Assembly: GCA_963995525.1 (NCBI GenBank)
Contig: OZ023217.1
Coordinates: 27,207,587-27,271,586 of the forward strand
Length of the DNA stretch: 64,000 bases
Source of the DNA: Escarpia spicata
Taxonomy: Eukaryota > Annelida > Polychaeta > Sabellida > Siboglinidae
Direction: 5' to 3'
Made by a program: the position numbers and the translations under genes. Each line of letters begins with the position of its first letter. Within the stretch, counting starts at the first letter, position 1. The notes beneath the pieces are model-generated. The model searched no databases. It had not been told where the DNA came from and worked only from the letters and a program-made list of their open reading frames with translations. Below are positions 22,281 through 37,077 of the stretch, piece by piece.

Positions 22281-24946
22281 CACAATACACACACTGTGCA
22301 TTACACTCATGGTGGGTGGAGTTCTCATAGCCTTCCGCGATGACATTGCAGCAGAACCACTTACAAAACTAAACTCAAGCTGTGGAATAGTATGGACAAA
22401 AATCCATTTCACACGAAACAAATCCATATACTTTGCATCCTACTACCGACCCCCCAGTGACCACCTTCAATCCCTTGAAGCTCTTCACGAGTCCCTAACA
22501 AAACTGTACAGATCACAAAAGCTTCTCCTAATATAGTTATAGCAGGTGACTCCAACCAGATATTAACTGGGGCAAGCAGCAAACCACTGACAACTGAACT
22601 GCCAGCAAGTATAACAAACTGCTAGAAATAATTAGAGAATTTGGATTACAAAACTTGGTCAACGATCCCATACGAGTTGATTCCGGCAATATCCCTGACC
22701 TCATACTCACTTCTAAACCATCGATAACTGCTAACACTCACACCACTCCCGGCATGGGTGATCATGAAGCTGTGACCTTTAACGTAAACCTCAATCCAAT
22801 CCGTAACAGTAAACCACCACACAAAGTGTTCCAATATAAATCTGCAAACTGGGTTAAGCTTAAAGATGACATAAAACAACTAACAACAACATACTTTGAC
22901 ACGAACCCAAATTCAACAGGTCAACACAAATTGGGACTTTTTCCGGAACGATCTTACTTCACTAGTCAACAATAATATCCCCAGCCGCAACACCAAAGCA
23001 AAAACCCTCTTCCCCTGGATAACACGTGAAATAATAAGAATGCAAAGAATACGCAACAAAAGCCATTAAAAAGCAAAACAAACTGGACGTAATGGTGACT
23101 GGGAAAGGGTTAGGCAACTCCGAAAACAAGCCACAAAAGCTGCAACCAAATCGTACTCAGACTATCTAAACAATCACATTGGAGACAGCCTAAAAACAAA
23201 CCCAAAACAATTCTGGTCATTCAGTAAAGCAAACAAACGAGAATACATTGGCAACCCTACACTGCAAGCAAACGACCAACCAATCACAAATGATCACGAT
23301 AAAGCTAATACACTTAACAACCAATTTAGTTCCGTGTTTACTCAAGAAATCTACCCCATCCCCCAACTAGCTCCATCCATCTATCCCGACATGCCCTCCC
23401 TCGAAATCAGGATAGACGGAGTAATTAAGCAACTGAAAAACCTAAACCAAAATAAAGCTACAGGCCCCGACGAATACCCAGCCAGAGTCCTTAAAGAGAC
23501 TGCAGTGGAAACTGTCCCCATCATCACACCCATTTTCCAGCAGTCATACAACACTTGCAAACTCCCAGATGACTGGCTCCAAGCACTAGTAACACCAATA
23601 CACCAAAAAGCCACAAATCAGACCCTGCTAATGATAGACCAATTTCGTTAACATGCATCCTCTGCAAAGTTATGGAGCACATCATTTTAAGCAACATGTG
23701 GAAACACACAAACACATCATCATCCACTTCCAACATGGATTCCAACCAGGTCTGTCTTTTGAATCCCAACTTATCGAGACAGTCCACGACTGGTTGACTG
23801 CTATGGACAATAAGACACAAATAGATGCCATCCAACTCGATTTCGCCAAAGCCTTCAACAAAGTCCCACATAAACGCCTCCTATCCAAATTAGCTTTCTA
23901 TGGAATAACTGGAAACACAAAACTGGATCAAATCGTTTCTATCCAATCGCAAACAGAGAGTCTCAGTCAATGGAGCCCTGTCGGACATCACAAATGTTAC
24001 ATCTGGTGTACCACAGGGCTCAGTCCCTAGGACCTGTCCTATTTTTACTCTACATAAACGACATAACCGAAAATGTCCAATCTTCCGTACGTCTCTTTGC
24101 AGACGACAGCATTATATATCGCAAAATTACATCCGAAACCGACCACGAAACTCTCCAATCTGACCTGATCAAACTCCAAACATGGTCTAATAAATGGCAG
24201 ATGGAATTTAACATATCTAAATGTGTGCATCTCCTAATAACAAACAAAACCAAACCCAGACTACATTCATATTCACTATTTGGCATACAACTCTCTAACG
24301 CCTCTAGCCACACATATCTTGAAATAAAATTAGATTCTAAACTAACCTGGGCTAACCATATTACTGACATAGCTTCAAAATCTTCAAAAGTCCTAGGCAT
24401 GGTCAAACGAACCCTCGGACCATGCAAACCTGAACTAAAAGAAACAGCCTATAACATGCTAATCCGACCAAAACTCGAGTATGCCTCTCCCATATGGAAC
24501 CCACACACTGCCACCCATATTGAACACCTTGAAAGAGTACAACACTGTGCTGCCAGATTTGTCAGAAATGACCACAGACGCCAAACAAACGCAGCAGACC
24601 TAATAGCCATCCTTGGATGGTCAACTCTTGAACGACGACGCATTATCAAACAAGCCATGACATTTACAAAATATTAAATAACAATCAACATCACACCCTC
24701 ACCAGGTCTACTAACACAGTAAAAAAAACGTGCATCAATGCAGCAGTGTTCTCTTTCTACCCCCGAGCAGTTCGAATCTGGAATATGATTCCACCACCGA
24801 TTACTGAACTAGAAAGCCCCATAGCGTTTCAAACAGCGATCATGAACCTCCCTTTCACCACACCCAATCATCTAAAGTGCCTATAAAATAAACAAACTAC
24901 CCATAACGCATGCGCACAAACAAGCACAACACAACTCCTGCGTTAG
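22281..24946 (+). mobile_element. Element B (U4)
   Basis: RT palm/thumb ORF at 23970-24677, Glu/His type. CGIVW is shared with U2. AIQLDF, just before the first catalytic Asp, is shared with U5. An Ile-to-Ser change in WSFSKAN near 23223 is private. Confidence 0.84.
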
Positions 24947-25301
24947 CTCAAGTTTGGGCTGTTTTGGAGTAAATCACCTGACCTAAGACAAAAAGGCACA
25001 ACAAAGCCTGTTCTTCCTGAGGCAGCTCAGGAGATTCGGCATTGTTCAGGAGATTATGATACGGTTCTACTGCGCAAACATTGAAAGTATCCCCACTTTC
25101 TCAATTGTAATGTGGTTTGGCTGCGCCAGTCAGGAGGAGAAACAACGGCTACAAATTATATTGAAAAGCGCATCTAGAATCACTGGGCGGGATTTCCCAT
25201 CCATTGGTTCTATTTACCATGTTGGCTGTGCGCGAAAATCCAAGAGCATTGTATATGATACTTCATTACGTGTTACCCAGCAGAACTGCTTTGCAAGTTA
25301 G
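24947..25301 (+). mobile_element. Element A, C-terminal part (U4)
   Basis: Ancestral-frame form, open from the KAQQS block to the stop at 25299-25301. Confidence 0.8.
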
Positions 25302-25674
25302 TTACATTGATCGGGGTATTTAAAAATAAACTTCCGTCATGGAGGTGACATGGCGTCATGGAGGTGACATGTTGTCATGGTAAATACTGGCACACAGGCT
25401 CGTAACCAAACAAGTGTGATGGAATGATACAAACCCGTACCTACCTGGCATGCACATTTCTCATTTCGCTTTATTAAGTAGGCATACACGCTTGGCATTT
25501 GTGCTTACAAGAAACTAGTCTACATTAGTAATAGCGATCACTAGCGACACATCAAACGTGTATCATTGAATTCATTTGAAGAAGCCAGGTATTAAGGCCA
25601 TCTCTTAATCAAACGTATACACAGATGTTCCTGGCCCCTGCTGCTTAATGACTAGAGACGGAACTTGGCGGACG

Positions 25675-26634
25675 ACATTGCATGAATCCAGCCAAGCGAT
25701 GTCGTGCTTTTTTTGGCCATCTGTACCGTTGGTTCCCACATAACCGACAGAACATGAATAAACCTATCTTACACTTGGGAAGCTCAGCACAGTATTTTCC
25801 ATGCAGCCGAATCATTGTCTCTGAGCGTATTCTTCATGGCATTTTCACCACATTTTTTGTGATTGAGTCTCACCTAGTAATAATCCTACTGCTATCTCTG
25901 CATAGGACTGTCTTGACATTGCCTGATAGTCTCTGTCCTAGTGATTTGTGAATGTTTCTTGTGTAGTTAGTCAAGTTCTCCATTCCACGAGTCAGCTTTT
26001 TGGGGATGCCGAGAACACCATGAGCCATTGCAAGCATCCTGTACTTCTCTATGCGGAAATACATCAATTTGGTATAATCATTTACTTTTATTTATATGAC
26101 TTGGATCTTCTGTCACTTCTCCTTGATGCCTGACACCACAGCTGTTGAAGTAAATTGCTTGCGCATCTTTAGAGTAAGTTTGCTCTTGCTGTTTCGCAGC
26201 AAACGGTTAACATGTCTTGTTTGTGTCGACTTGCCCAGTTGTGATTTAAGGCGCTGTAATCTTTTTCTGTATTTTTCTGCTCTATGGTTTGATTTATCCA
26301 TTTCCTTCTCCAATTTCTTCATTCCCCTGTACAAATTGCTACTGTCCTGCCGCACTCGTTGACGACCACGTTGCTTCTGTAGTGATTCGTTCTGACGTGT
26401 TTGTTGCATCGTGTTTGCTGCATCTGCATTAGCACCACTGTCGTCTTGTTATGGTGATGTTGTTGGGGTGTTTTGCTGAAGTAAACATAGTTGTTGCTGG
26501 TGAGCCTTTTTCTTTGCTCGAGAATGCTCAGCTGACTCTCGCCACCTTTGTCTCTGCTGTCTCACATCCCTGTTGCATACCTCAATTTGTTTCTGTCTCT
26601 GTTGCCAACGTTGTCTATCCTTTTTTTTTAATCT
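25675..26634 (-). pseudogene. Decayed basic protein gene (U4)
   Basis: 98-codon frame at 26409-26113 with KQFTST as in U2; second frame at 26067-25870. Confidence 0.58.
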
Positions 26635-27722
26635 TCATATATTTCAGTGTTTTGTGCATATACGGTTCCTGGTGTTGCACCTCAGATTTCTTTTACCAGT
26701 TCTTTTCCTCGTGTGTGATCCATTGTTTTATCTCTAGAATACATGCAAAACGTCAAAATCAATATATGGTCCTTGCAGATCAATATCTTTTGCTGGTGAT
26801 AATGCTTTATTAATTGACATTATTTAATCTTGAGGAGATGAGAAAGCAATCCACACTCAACTGGTGTCATGGAGTGCCCCTCCAAGACATCCACTTCCAA
26901 TAAAATGGCCATGAAATGAATGACATTGGATTGGGCACGCAATAGATGTTATGCTGTTCCTGCATGTAAGAACATATTTAAATGCACATATGCCCCATTC
27001 ACTAACAAGAAATTAAATAATTGTACTATTCATTAACTCCATGACACAACAGTCACTCCGTGACATGTTCATTTGTCATGGAATGATTGTCATGGAGTGA
27101 TACATTCAATTCATAGTCAGTTGGTTTAATTACTATTTTTATGATTGGTAGTGTCAGGCAGATAGGTTAACTGATAAGTGGGGAGAGGATGTCACTGAGG
27201 TGACAATGAATTAACACATGCATTGGTATACTAGCACATTATATCGGATAGTTCAAACAGTTTTTATTGCACACAATCTTACCATGTTTCACTGCCAGCA
27301 GTATGTGTTTGAGAAAAGGGAGCACCACCAGCCTGCTTCAACAACACTTAGTAACCCGTTGCAAAGGTCAATTGTAGTACAATGTCGTGGAGTGACACAA
27401 ATCAGTGGGAAAATGTTACTTATAGCTGTAACAAGTAAAATACAAATATATTTGTTACAACAGTTGTTTTATTATTAAAGTAAATACATCGATTACTGGA
27501 ACAGGGCACATTTGAATCAATTCTACATCTTGAAATTATCTGAATAAACATTGACTAAGTTGAGAACTTGTACTGGGACATAGTAACTTTGCGTCATGGA
27601 GTGACATTTGACATTTCAGTCTACATCTGTTGGTATACCAAAAGTGATAAATATTTTAGTATATATTCATAAACTTTAAGGAGGGCTATGTCCAAAACAT
27701 TACTTGTAAATATAATTTTTCA

Positions 27723-28346
27723 ATGAACAGGACCTCTTGCAATATGTGGACACAAAAATTAACAAAAAATATGGAAACCCTAATCAATAGACGATGCGGT
27801 AGCTTTATGACTGCATCACATTCTGAAGAAAGGACAGGAACCTATGCCAGGACCCTGTTCATTGACTTCAGCTCAGCATTCAACATCATCTTCTTCAGGC
27901 TGTTGAATGTACATCCTGCCATGTATCACTGGGTCCTTAACTTTCTACTTCACAGGCCTCAATGTACCAAAATCAATAACTCTCTCCAGACGTCTTATCC
28001 TGAATACAAGTTGTGAGCTATCCCCCTTCTTGTTTAATATCTTCACAAATGACTGTGTCTCCGTGGACCAATCGGTCCTTGTGATCAAGTTATCCGATGG
28101 CACCACTGTGAAGGGCTGCATTGAGAAGGCGGATGAGACGGCATAAAGGGAGGAGATTCAGATAATGTTTGGCTGGTGTGCGGATAACAACCTCAAATTA
28201 AAAGTTTCAAAGACTAAAGAAATGATTGTTGATTTTCGCAAAAAGAAGTCTCCCATCCGCCCTCTTTCCATAAATGGCGTGGAGGTCGAGCAGGTTGAAT
28301 ATTTTAGATTCCTTGGAACAACGATTTCAAGCGATCTCAGCCTGGG
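27723..28346 (+). mobile_element. Element A, RT part (U5)
   Basis: Same lesions as U1, with TAA at 28144-28146 and MYHWVLNF as in U3. Confidence 0.83.
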
Positions 28347-31012
28347 CACAATACACACACTGTGCATTACACTCATGGTGGGTGGAGTTCTCATAGCCTT
28401 CCGCGATGACATTGCAGCAGAACCACTTACAAAACTAAACTCAAGCTGTGAAATAGTATGGACAAAAATCCATTTCACACGAAACAAATCCATATACTTT
28501 GCATCCTACTACCGACCCCCCAGTGACCACCTTCAATCCCTTGAAGCTCTTCACGAGTCCCTAACAAAACTGTACAGATCACAAAAGCTTCTCCTAATAT
28601 AGTTATAGCAGGTGACTCCAACCAGATATTAACTGGGGCAAGCAGCAAACCACTGACAACTGAACTGCCAGCAAGTATAACAAACTGCTAGAAATAATTA
28701 GAGAATTTGGATTACAAAACATGGTCAACGATCCCATACGAGTTGATTCCGGCAATATCCCTGACCTCATACTCACTTCTAAACCATCGATAACTGCTAA
28801 CACTCACACCACTCCCGGCATGGGTGATCATGAAGCTGTGACCTTTAACGTAAACCTCAATCCAATCCGTAACAGTAAACCAGCACACAAAGTGTTCCAA
28901 TATAAATCTGCAAACTGGGTTAAGCTTAAAGATGACATAAAACAACTAACAACAACATACTTTGACACGAACCCAAATTCAACAGGTCAACACAAATTGG
29001 GACTTTTTCCGGAACGATCTTACTTCACTAGTCAACAATAATATCCCCAGCCGCAACACCAAAGCAAAAACCCTCTTCCCCTGGATAACACGTGAAATAA
29101 TAAGAATGCAAAGAATACGCAACAAAAGCCATTAAAAAGCAAAACAAACTGGACGTAATGGTGACTGGGAAAGGGTTAGGCAACTCCGAAAACAAGCCAC
29201 AAAAGCTGCAACCAAATCGTACTCAGACTATCTAAACAATCACATTGGAGACAGCCTAAAAACAAACCCAAAACAATTCTGGTCATTCATTAAAGCAAAC
29301 AAACGAGAATACATTGGCATCCCTACACTGCAAGCAAACGACCAACCAATCACAAATGATCACGATAAAGCAAATACACTTAACAACCAATTTAGTTCCG
29401 TGTTTACTCAAGAAATCTACCCCATCCCCCAACTAGCTCCATCCATCTATCCCGACATGCCCTCCCTCGAAATCAGGATAGACGGAGTAATTAAGCAACT
29501 GAAAAACCTAAACCAAAATAAAGCTACAGGCCCCGACGAATACCCAGCCAGAGTCCTTAAAGAGACTGCAGTGGAAACTGTCCCCATCATCACACCCATT
29601 TTCCAGCAGTCATACAACACTTGCAAACTCCCAGATGACTGGCTCCAAGCACTAGTAACACCAATACACCAAAAAGCCACAAATCAGACCCTGCTAATGA
29701 TAGACCAATTTCGTTAACATGCATCCTCTGCAAAGTTATGGAGCACATCATTTTAAGCAACATGTGGAAACACACAAACACATCATCATCCACTTCCAAC
29801 ATGGATTCCAACCAGGTCTGTCTTTTGAATCCCAACTTATCGAGACAGTCCACGACTGGTTGACTGCTATGGACAATAAGACACAAATAGATGCCATCCA
29901 ACTCGATTTCGCCAAAGCCTTCAACAAAGTCCCACATAAACGCCTCCTATCCAAATTAGCTTTCTATGGAATAACTGGAAACACAAAACTGGATCAAATC
30001 GTTTCTATCCAATCGCAAACAGAGAGTCTCAGTCAATGGAGCCCTGTCGGACATCACAAATGTTACATCTGGTGTACCACAGGGCTCAGTCCCTAGGACC
30101 TGTCCTATTTTTACTCTACATAAACGACATAACCGAAAATGTCCAATCTTCCGTACGTCTCTTTGCAGACGACAGCATTATATATCGCAAAATTACATCC
30201 GAAACCGACCACGAAACTCTCCAATCTGACCTGATCAAACTCCAAACATGGTCTAATAAATGGCAGATGGAATTTAACATATCTAAATGTGTGCATCTCC
30301 TAATAACAAACAAAACCAAACCCAGACTACATTCATATTCACTATTTGGCATACAACTCTCTAACGCCTCTAGCCACACATATCTTGAAATAAAATTAGA
30401 TTCTAAACTAACCTGGGCTAACCATATTACTGACATAGCTTCAAAATCTTCAAAAGTCCTAGGCATGGTCAAACGAACCCTCGGACCATGCAAACCTGAA
30501 CTAAAAGAAACAGCCTATAACATGCTAATCCGACCAAAACTCGAGTATGCCTCTCCCATATGGAACCCACACACTGCCACCCATATTGAACACCTTGAAA
30601 GAGTACAACACTGTGCTGCCAGATTTGTCAGAAATGACCACAGACGCCAAACAAACGCAGCAGACCTAATAGCCATCCTTGGATGGTCAACTCTTGAACG
30701 ACGACGCATTATCAAACAAGCCATGACATTTACAAAATATTAAATAACAATCAACATCACACCCTCACCAGGTCTACTAACACAGTAAAAAAAACGTGCA
30801 TCAATGCAGCAGTGTTCTCTTTCTACCCCCGAGCAGTTCGAATCTGGAATATGATTCCACCACCGATTACTGAACTAGAAAGCCCCATAGCGTTTCAAAC
30901 AGCGATCATGAACCTCCCTTTCACCACACCCAATCATCTAAAGTGCCTATAAAATAAACAAACTACCCATAACGCATGCGCACAAACAAGCACAACACAA
31001 CTCCTGCGTTAG
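28347..31012 (+). mobile_element. Element B (U5)
   Basis: RT palm/thumb ORF at 30036-30743. The 5' half is U3-like (CEIVW, PAHK). The 3' half is U4-like (AIQLDF, Glu/His). The switch lies between about 28.9 and 29.9 kb. Confidence 0.84.
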
Positions 31013-31367
31013 CTCAAGTTTGGGCTGTTTTGGAGTAAATCACCTGACCTAAGACAAAAAGGCACAACAAAGCCTGTTCTTCCTGAGGCAGCTCAGGAGA
31101 TTCGGCATTGTTCAGGAGATTATGATACGGTTCTACTGCGCAAACATTGAAAGTATCCCCACTTTCTCAATTGTAATGTGGTTTGGCTGCGCCAGTCAGG
31201 AGGAGAAACAACGGCTACAAATTATATTGAAAAGCGCATCTAGAATCACTGGGCGGGATTTCCCATCCATTGGTTCTATTTACCATGTTGGCTGTGCGCG
31301 AAAATCCAAGAGCATTGTATATGATACTTCATTACGTGTTACCCAGCAGAACTGCTTTGCAAGTTAG
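31013..31367 (+). mobile_element. Element A, C-terminal part (U5)
   Basis: Ancestral-frame form, ending at 31365-31367. Confidence 0.8.
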
Positions 31368-31740
31368 TTACATTGATCGGGGTATTTAAAAATAAACTTC
31401 CGTCATGGAGGTGACATGGCGTCATGGAGGTGACATGTTGTCATGGTAAATACTGGCACACAGGCTCGTAACCAAACAAGTGTGATGGAATGATACAAAC
31501 CCGTACCTACCTGGCATGCACATTTCTCATTTCGCTTTATTAAGTAGGCATACACGCTTGGCATTTGTGCTTACAAGAAACTAGTCTACATTAGTAATAG
31601 CGATCACTAGCGACACATCAAACGTGTATCATTGAATTCATTTGAAGAAGCCAGGTATTAAGGCCATCTCTTAATCAAACGTATACACAGATGTTCCTGG
31701 CCCCTGCTGCTTAATGACTAGAGACGGAACTTGGCGGACG

Positions 31741-32699
31741 ACATTGCATGAATCCAGCCAAGCGATGTCGTGCTTTTTTTGGCCATCTGTACCGTTGGTT
31801 CCCACATAACCGACAGAACATGAATAAACCTATCTTACACTTGGGAAGCTCAGCACAGTATTTTCCATGCAGCCGAATCATTGTATCTGAGCGTATTCTT
31901 CATGGCATTTTCACCACATTTTTTGTGATTGAGTCTCATCTAGTAATAATCCTACTGCTATCTCTGCATAGGACTGTCTTGACATTGCCTGATAGTCTCT
32001 GTCCTAGTGATTTGTGAATGTTTCTTGTGTAGTTAGTCAAGTTCTCCATTCCACGAGTCAGCTTTTTGGGGATGCCGAGAACACCATGAGCCATTGCAAG
32101 CATCCTGTACTTCTCTATGCGGAAATACATCAATTTGGTATAATCATTTACTTTTATTTATATGACTTGGATCTTCTGTCACTTCTCCTTGATGCCTGAC
32201 ACCACAGCTGTTGAAGTCAATTGCTTGCGCATCTTTAGAGTAAGTTTGCTCTTGCTGTTTCGCAGCAAACGGTTAACATGTCTTGTTTGTGTCGACTTGC
32301 CGAGTTGTGATTTAAGGCGCTGTAATCTTTTTCTGTATTTTTCTGCTCTATGGTTTGATTTATCCATTTCTTCTCCAATTTCTTCATTCCCCTGTACAAA
32401 TTGCTACTGTCCTGCCGCACTCGTTGACGACCACGTTGCTTCTGTAGTGATTCGTTCTGACGTGTTTGTTGCATCGTGTTTGCTGCATCTGCATTAGCAC
32501 CACTGTCGTCTTGTTATGGTGATGTTGTTGGGGTGTTTTGCTGAAGTAAACATAGTTGTTGCTGGTGAGCCTTTTTCTTTGCTCGAGAATGCTCAGCTGA
32601 CTCTCGCCACCTTTGTCTCTGCTGTCTCACATCCCTGTTGCATACCTCAATTTGTTTCTGTCTCTGTTGCCAACGTTGTCTATCCTTTTTTTTAAATCT
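31741..32699 (-). pseudogene. Decayed basic protein gene (U5)
   Basis: A missing C near 32370 splits the usual 98-codon frame into two overlapping ones (32474-32235 and 32367-32179), inside the predicted coiled coil. The same lesion is in U6. Confidence 0.58.
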
Positions 32700-33787
32700 T
32701 CATATATTTCAGTGTTTTGTGCATATACGGTTCCTGGTGTTGCACCTCAGATTTCTTTTACCAGTTCTTTTCCTCGTGTGTGATCCATTGTTTTATCTCT
32801 AGAATACATGCAAAACCTCAAAATCAATATATGGTCCTTGCAGATCAATATCTTTTGCTGGTGATAATGCTTTATTAATTGACATTATTTAATCTTGAGG
32901 AGATGAGAAAGCAATCCACACTCAACTGGTGTCATGGAGTGCCCCTCCAAGACATCCACTTCCAATAAAATGGCCATGAAATGAATGACATTGGATTGGG
33001 CACGCAATAGATGTTATGCTGTTCCTGCATGTAAGAACATATTTAAATGCACATATGCCCCATTCACTAACAAGAAATTAAATAATTGTACTATTCATTA
33101 ACTCCATGACACAACAGTCACTCCGTGACATGTTCATTTGTCATGGAATGATTGTCATGGAGTGATACATTCAATTCATAGTCAGTTGGTTTAATTACTA
33201 TTTTTATGATTGGTAGTGTCAGGCAGATAGGTTAACTGATAAGTGGGGAGTGGATGTCACTGAGGTGACAATGAATTAACACATGCATTGGTATACTAGC
33301 ACATTATATCGGATAGTTCAAACAGTTTTTATTGCACACAATCTTACCATGTTTCACTGCCAGCAGTATGTGTTTGAGAAAAGGGAGCACCACCAGCCTG
33401 CTTCAACAACACTTAGTAACCCGTTGCAAAGGTCAATTGTAGTACAATGTCGTGGAGTGACACAAATCAGTGGGAAAATGTTACTTATAGCTGTAACAAG
33501 TAAAATACAAATATATTTGTTTCAACAGTTGTTTTATTATTAAAGTAAATACATCGATTACTGGAACAGGGCACATTTGAATCAATTCTACATCTTGAAA
33601 TTATCTGAATAAACATTGACTAAGTTGAGAACTTGTACTGGGACATAGTAACTTTGCGTCATGGAGTGACATTTGACATTTCAGTCTACATCTGTTGGTA
33701 TACCAAAAGTGATAAATATTTTAGTATATATTCATAAACTTTAAGGAGGGCTATGTCCAAAACATTACTTGTAAATACATTTTTTCA

Positions 33788-34411
33788 ATGAACAGGACCT
33801 CTTGCAATATGTGGACACAAAAATTAACAAAAAATATGGAAACCCTAATCAATAGACGATGCGGTAGCTTTATGACTGCATCACATTCTGAAGAAAGGAC
33901 AGGAACCTATGCCAGGACCCTGTTCATTGACTTCAGCTCAGCATTCAACATCATCTTCTTCAGGCTGTTGAATGTACATCCTGCCATGTGTCACTGGGTC
34001 CTTAACTTTCTACTTCACAGGCCTCAATGTACCAAAATCAATAACTCTCTCCAGACGTCTTATCCTGAATACAAGTTGTGAGCTATCCCCCTTGTTGTTT
34101 AATATCTTCACAAATGACTGTGTCTCCGTGGACCAATCGGTCCTTGTGATCAAGTTATCCGATGGCACCACTGTGAAGGGCTGCATTGAGAAGGCGGATG
34201 AGACGGCATAAAGGGAGGAGATTCAGATAATGTTTGGCTGGTGTGCGGATAACAACCTCAAATTAAAAGTTTCAAAGACTAAAGAAATGATTGTTGATTT
34301 TCGCAAAAAGAAGTCTCCCATCCGCCCTCTTTCCATAAATGGCGTGGAGGTCGAGCAGGTTGAATATTTTAGATTCCTTGGAACAACGATTTCAAGCGAT
34401 CTCAGCCTGGG
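33788..34411 (+). mobile_element. Element A, RT part (U6)
   Basis: Same lesions as U1, with TAA at 34209-34211; PLLFN form. Confidence 0.83.
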
Positions 34412-37077
34412 CACAATACACACACTGTGCATTACACTCATGGTGGGTGGAGTTCTCATAGCCTTCCGCGATGACATTGCAGCAGAACAACTTACAAAAC
34501 TAAACTCAAGCTGTGAAATAGTATGGACAAAAATCCATTTCACACGAAACAAATCCATATACTTTGCATCCTACTACCGACCCCCCAGTGACCACCTTCA
34601 ATCCCTTGAAGCTCTTCACGAGTCCCTAACAAAACTGTACAGATCACAAAAGCTTCTCCTAATATAGTTATAGCAGGTGACTCCAACCAGATATTAACTG
34701 GGGCAAGCAGCAAACCACTGACAACTGAACTGCCAGCAAGTATAACAAACTGCTAGAAATAATTAGAGAATTTGGATTACAAAACATGGTCAACGATCCC
34801 ATACGAGTTGATTCCGGCAATATCCCTGACCTCATACTCACTTCTAAACCATCGATAACTGCTAACACTCACACCACTCCCGGCATGGGTGATCATGAAG
34901 CTGTGACCTTTAACGTAAACCTCAATCCAATCCGTAACAGTAAACCACCACACAAAGTGTTCCAATATAAATCTGCAAACTGGGTTAAGCTTAAAGATGA
35001 CATAAAACAACTAACAACAACATACTTTGACACGAACCCAAATTCAACAGGTCAACACAAATTGGGACTTTTTCCGGAACGATCTTACTTCACTAGTCAA
35101 CAATAATATCCCCAGCCGCAACACCAAAGCAAAAACCCTCTTCCCCTGGATAACACGTGAAATAATAAGAATGCAAAGAATACGCAACAAAAGCCATTAA
35201 AAAGCAAAACAAACTGGACGTAATGGTGACTGGGAAAGGGTTAGGCAACTCCGAAAACAAGCCACAAAAGCTGCAACCAAATCGTACTCAGACTATCTAA
35301 ACAATCACATTGGAGACAGCCTAAAAACAAACCCAAAACAATTCTGGTCATTCATTAAAGCAAACAAACGAGAATACATTGGCATCCCTACACTGCAAGC
35401 AAACGACCAACCAATCACAAATGATCACGATAAAGCAAATACACTTAACAACCAATTTAGTTCCGTGTTTACTCAAGAAATCTACCCCATCCCCCAACTA
35501 GCTCCATCCATCTATCCCGACATGCCCTCCCTCGAAATCAGGATAGACGGAGTAATTAAGCAACTGAAAAACCTAAACCAAAATAAAGCTACAGGCCCCG
35601 ACGAATACCCAGCCAGAGTCCTTAAAGAGACTGCAGTGGAAACTGTCCCCATCATCACACCCATTTTCCAGCAGTCATACAACACTTGCAAACTCCCAGA
35701 TGACTGGCTCCAAGCACTAGTAACACCAATACACCAAAAAGCCACAAATCAGACCCTGCTAATGATAGACCAATTTCGTTAACATGCATCCTCTGCAAAG
35801 TTATGGAGCACATCATTTTAAGCAACATGTGGAAACACACAAACACATCATCATCCACTTCCAACATGGATTCCAACCAGGTCTGTCTTTTGAATCCCAA
35901 CTTATCGAGACAGTCCACGACTGGTTGACTGCTATGGACAATAAGACACAAATAGATGCCATCCTACTCGATTTCGCCAAAGCCTTCAACAAAGTCCCAC
36001 ATAAACGCCTCCTATCCAAATTAGCTTTCTATGGAATAACTGGAAACACAAAACTGGATCAAATCGTTTCTATCCAATCGCAAACAGAGAGTCTCAGTCA
36101 ATGGAGCCCTGTCGGACATCACAAATGTTACATCTGGTGTACCACAGGGCTCAGTCCCTAGGACCTGTCCTATTTTTACTCTACATAAACGACATAACCG
36201 AAAATGTCCAATCTTCCGTACGTCTCTTTGCAGACGACAGCATTATATATCGCAAAATTACATCCGAAACCGACCACGAAACTCTCCAATCTGACCTGAT
36301 CAAACTCCAAACATGGTCTAATAAATGGCAGATGGAATTTAACATATCTAAATGTGTGCATCTCCTAATAACAAACAAAACCAAACCCAGACTACATTCA
36401 TATTCACTATTTGGCATACAACTCTCTAACGCCTCTAGCCACACATATCTTGGAATAAAATTAGATTCTAAACTAACCTGGGCTAACCATATTACTGACA
36501 TAGCTTCAAAATCTTCAAAAGTCCTAGGCATGGTCAAACGAATCCTCGGACCATGCAAACCTGAACTAAAAGAAACAGCCTATAACATGCTAATCCGACC
36601 AAAACTCGAGTATGCCTCTCCCATATGGAACCCATATACTGCCACCCAAATTGAACACCTTGAAAGAGTACAACACTGTGCTGCCAGATTTGTCAGAAAT
36701 GACCACAGACGCCAAACAAACGCAGCAGACCTAATAGCCATCCTTGGATGGTCAACTCTTGAACGACGACGCATTATCAAACAAGCCATGACATTTACAA
36801 AATATTAAATAACAATCAACATCACACCCTCACCAGGTCTACTAACACAGTAAAAAAACCGTGCATCAATGCAGCAGTGTTCTCTTTCTACCCCCGAGCA
36901 GTTCGAATCTGGAATATGATTCCACCACCGATTACTGAACTAGAAAGCCCCATAGCGTTTCAAACAGCGATCATGAACCTCCCTTTCACCACACCCAATC
37001 ATCTAAAGTGCCTATAAAATAAACAAACTACCCATAACGCATGCGCACAAACAAGCACAACACAACTCCTGCGTTAG
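34412..37077 (+). mobile_element. Element B (U6)
   Basis: RT palm/thumb ORF at 36101-36808, Gly/Gln type with NPYTATQ (as U10) and a private KRILGP. Endonuclease part has AAEQLTK where others read AAEPLTK. Tail run A7CC, in frame. Confidence 0.84.

Larger units (their letters stand above)
21657..27722 (+). repeat. Unit U4 (6066 bp)
   Basis: Spacers at 25302-25674 and 26635-27722. The first few hundred bases share two variants with U1 (the bases just before 21657 and the GACGG near 21744). From about 22.3 kb onward it follows U2 at a constant 12,135-base offset. It also has an AIQLDF codon change shared with U5. Confidence 0.96.
27723..33787 (+). repeat. Unit U5 (6065 bp)
   Basis: Spacers at 31368-31740 and 32700-33787. 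A mosaic copy: U3-like at its start (Tyr codon near 27924), U4-like in the reverse transcriptase and A C-terminus (AIQLDF near 29898, Glu/His pair, ancestral-frame A tail). In the minus-strand pseudogene it shares a 1-bp deletion near 32370 with U6. Confidence 0.96.
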
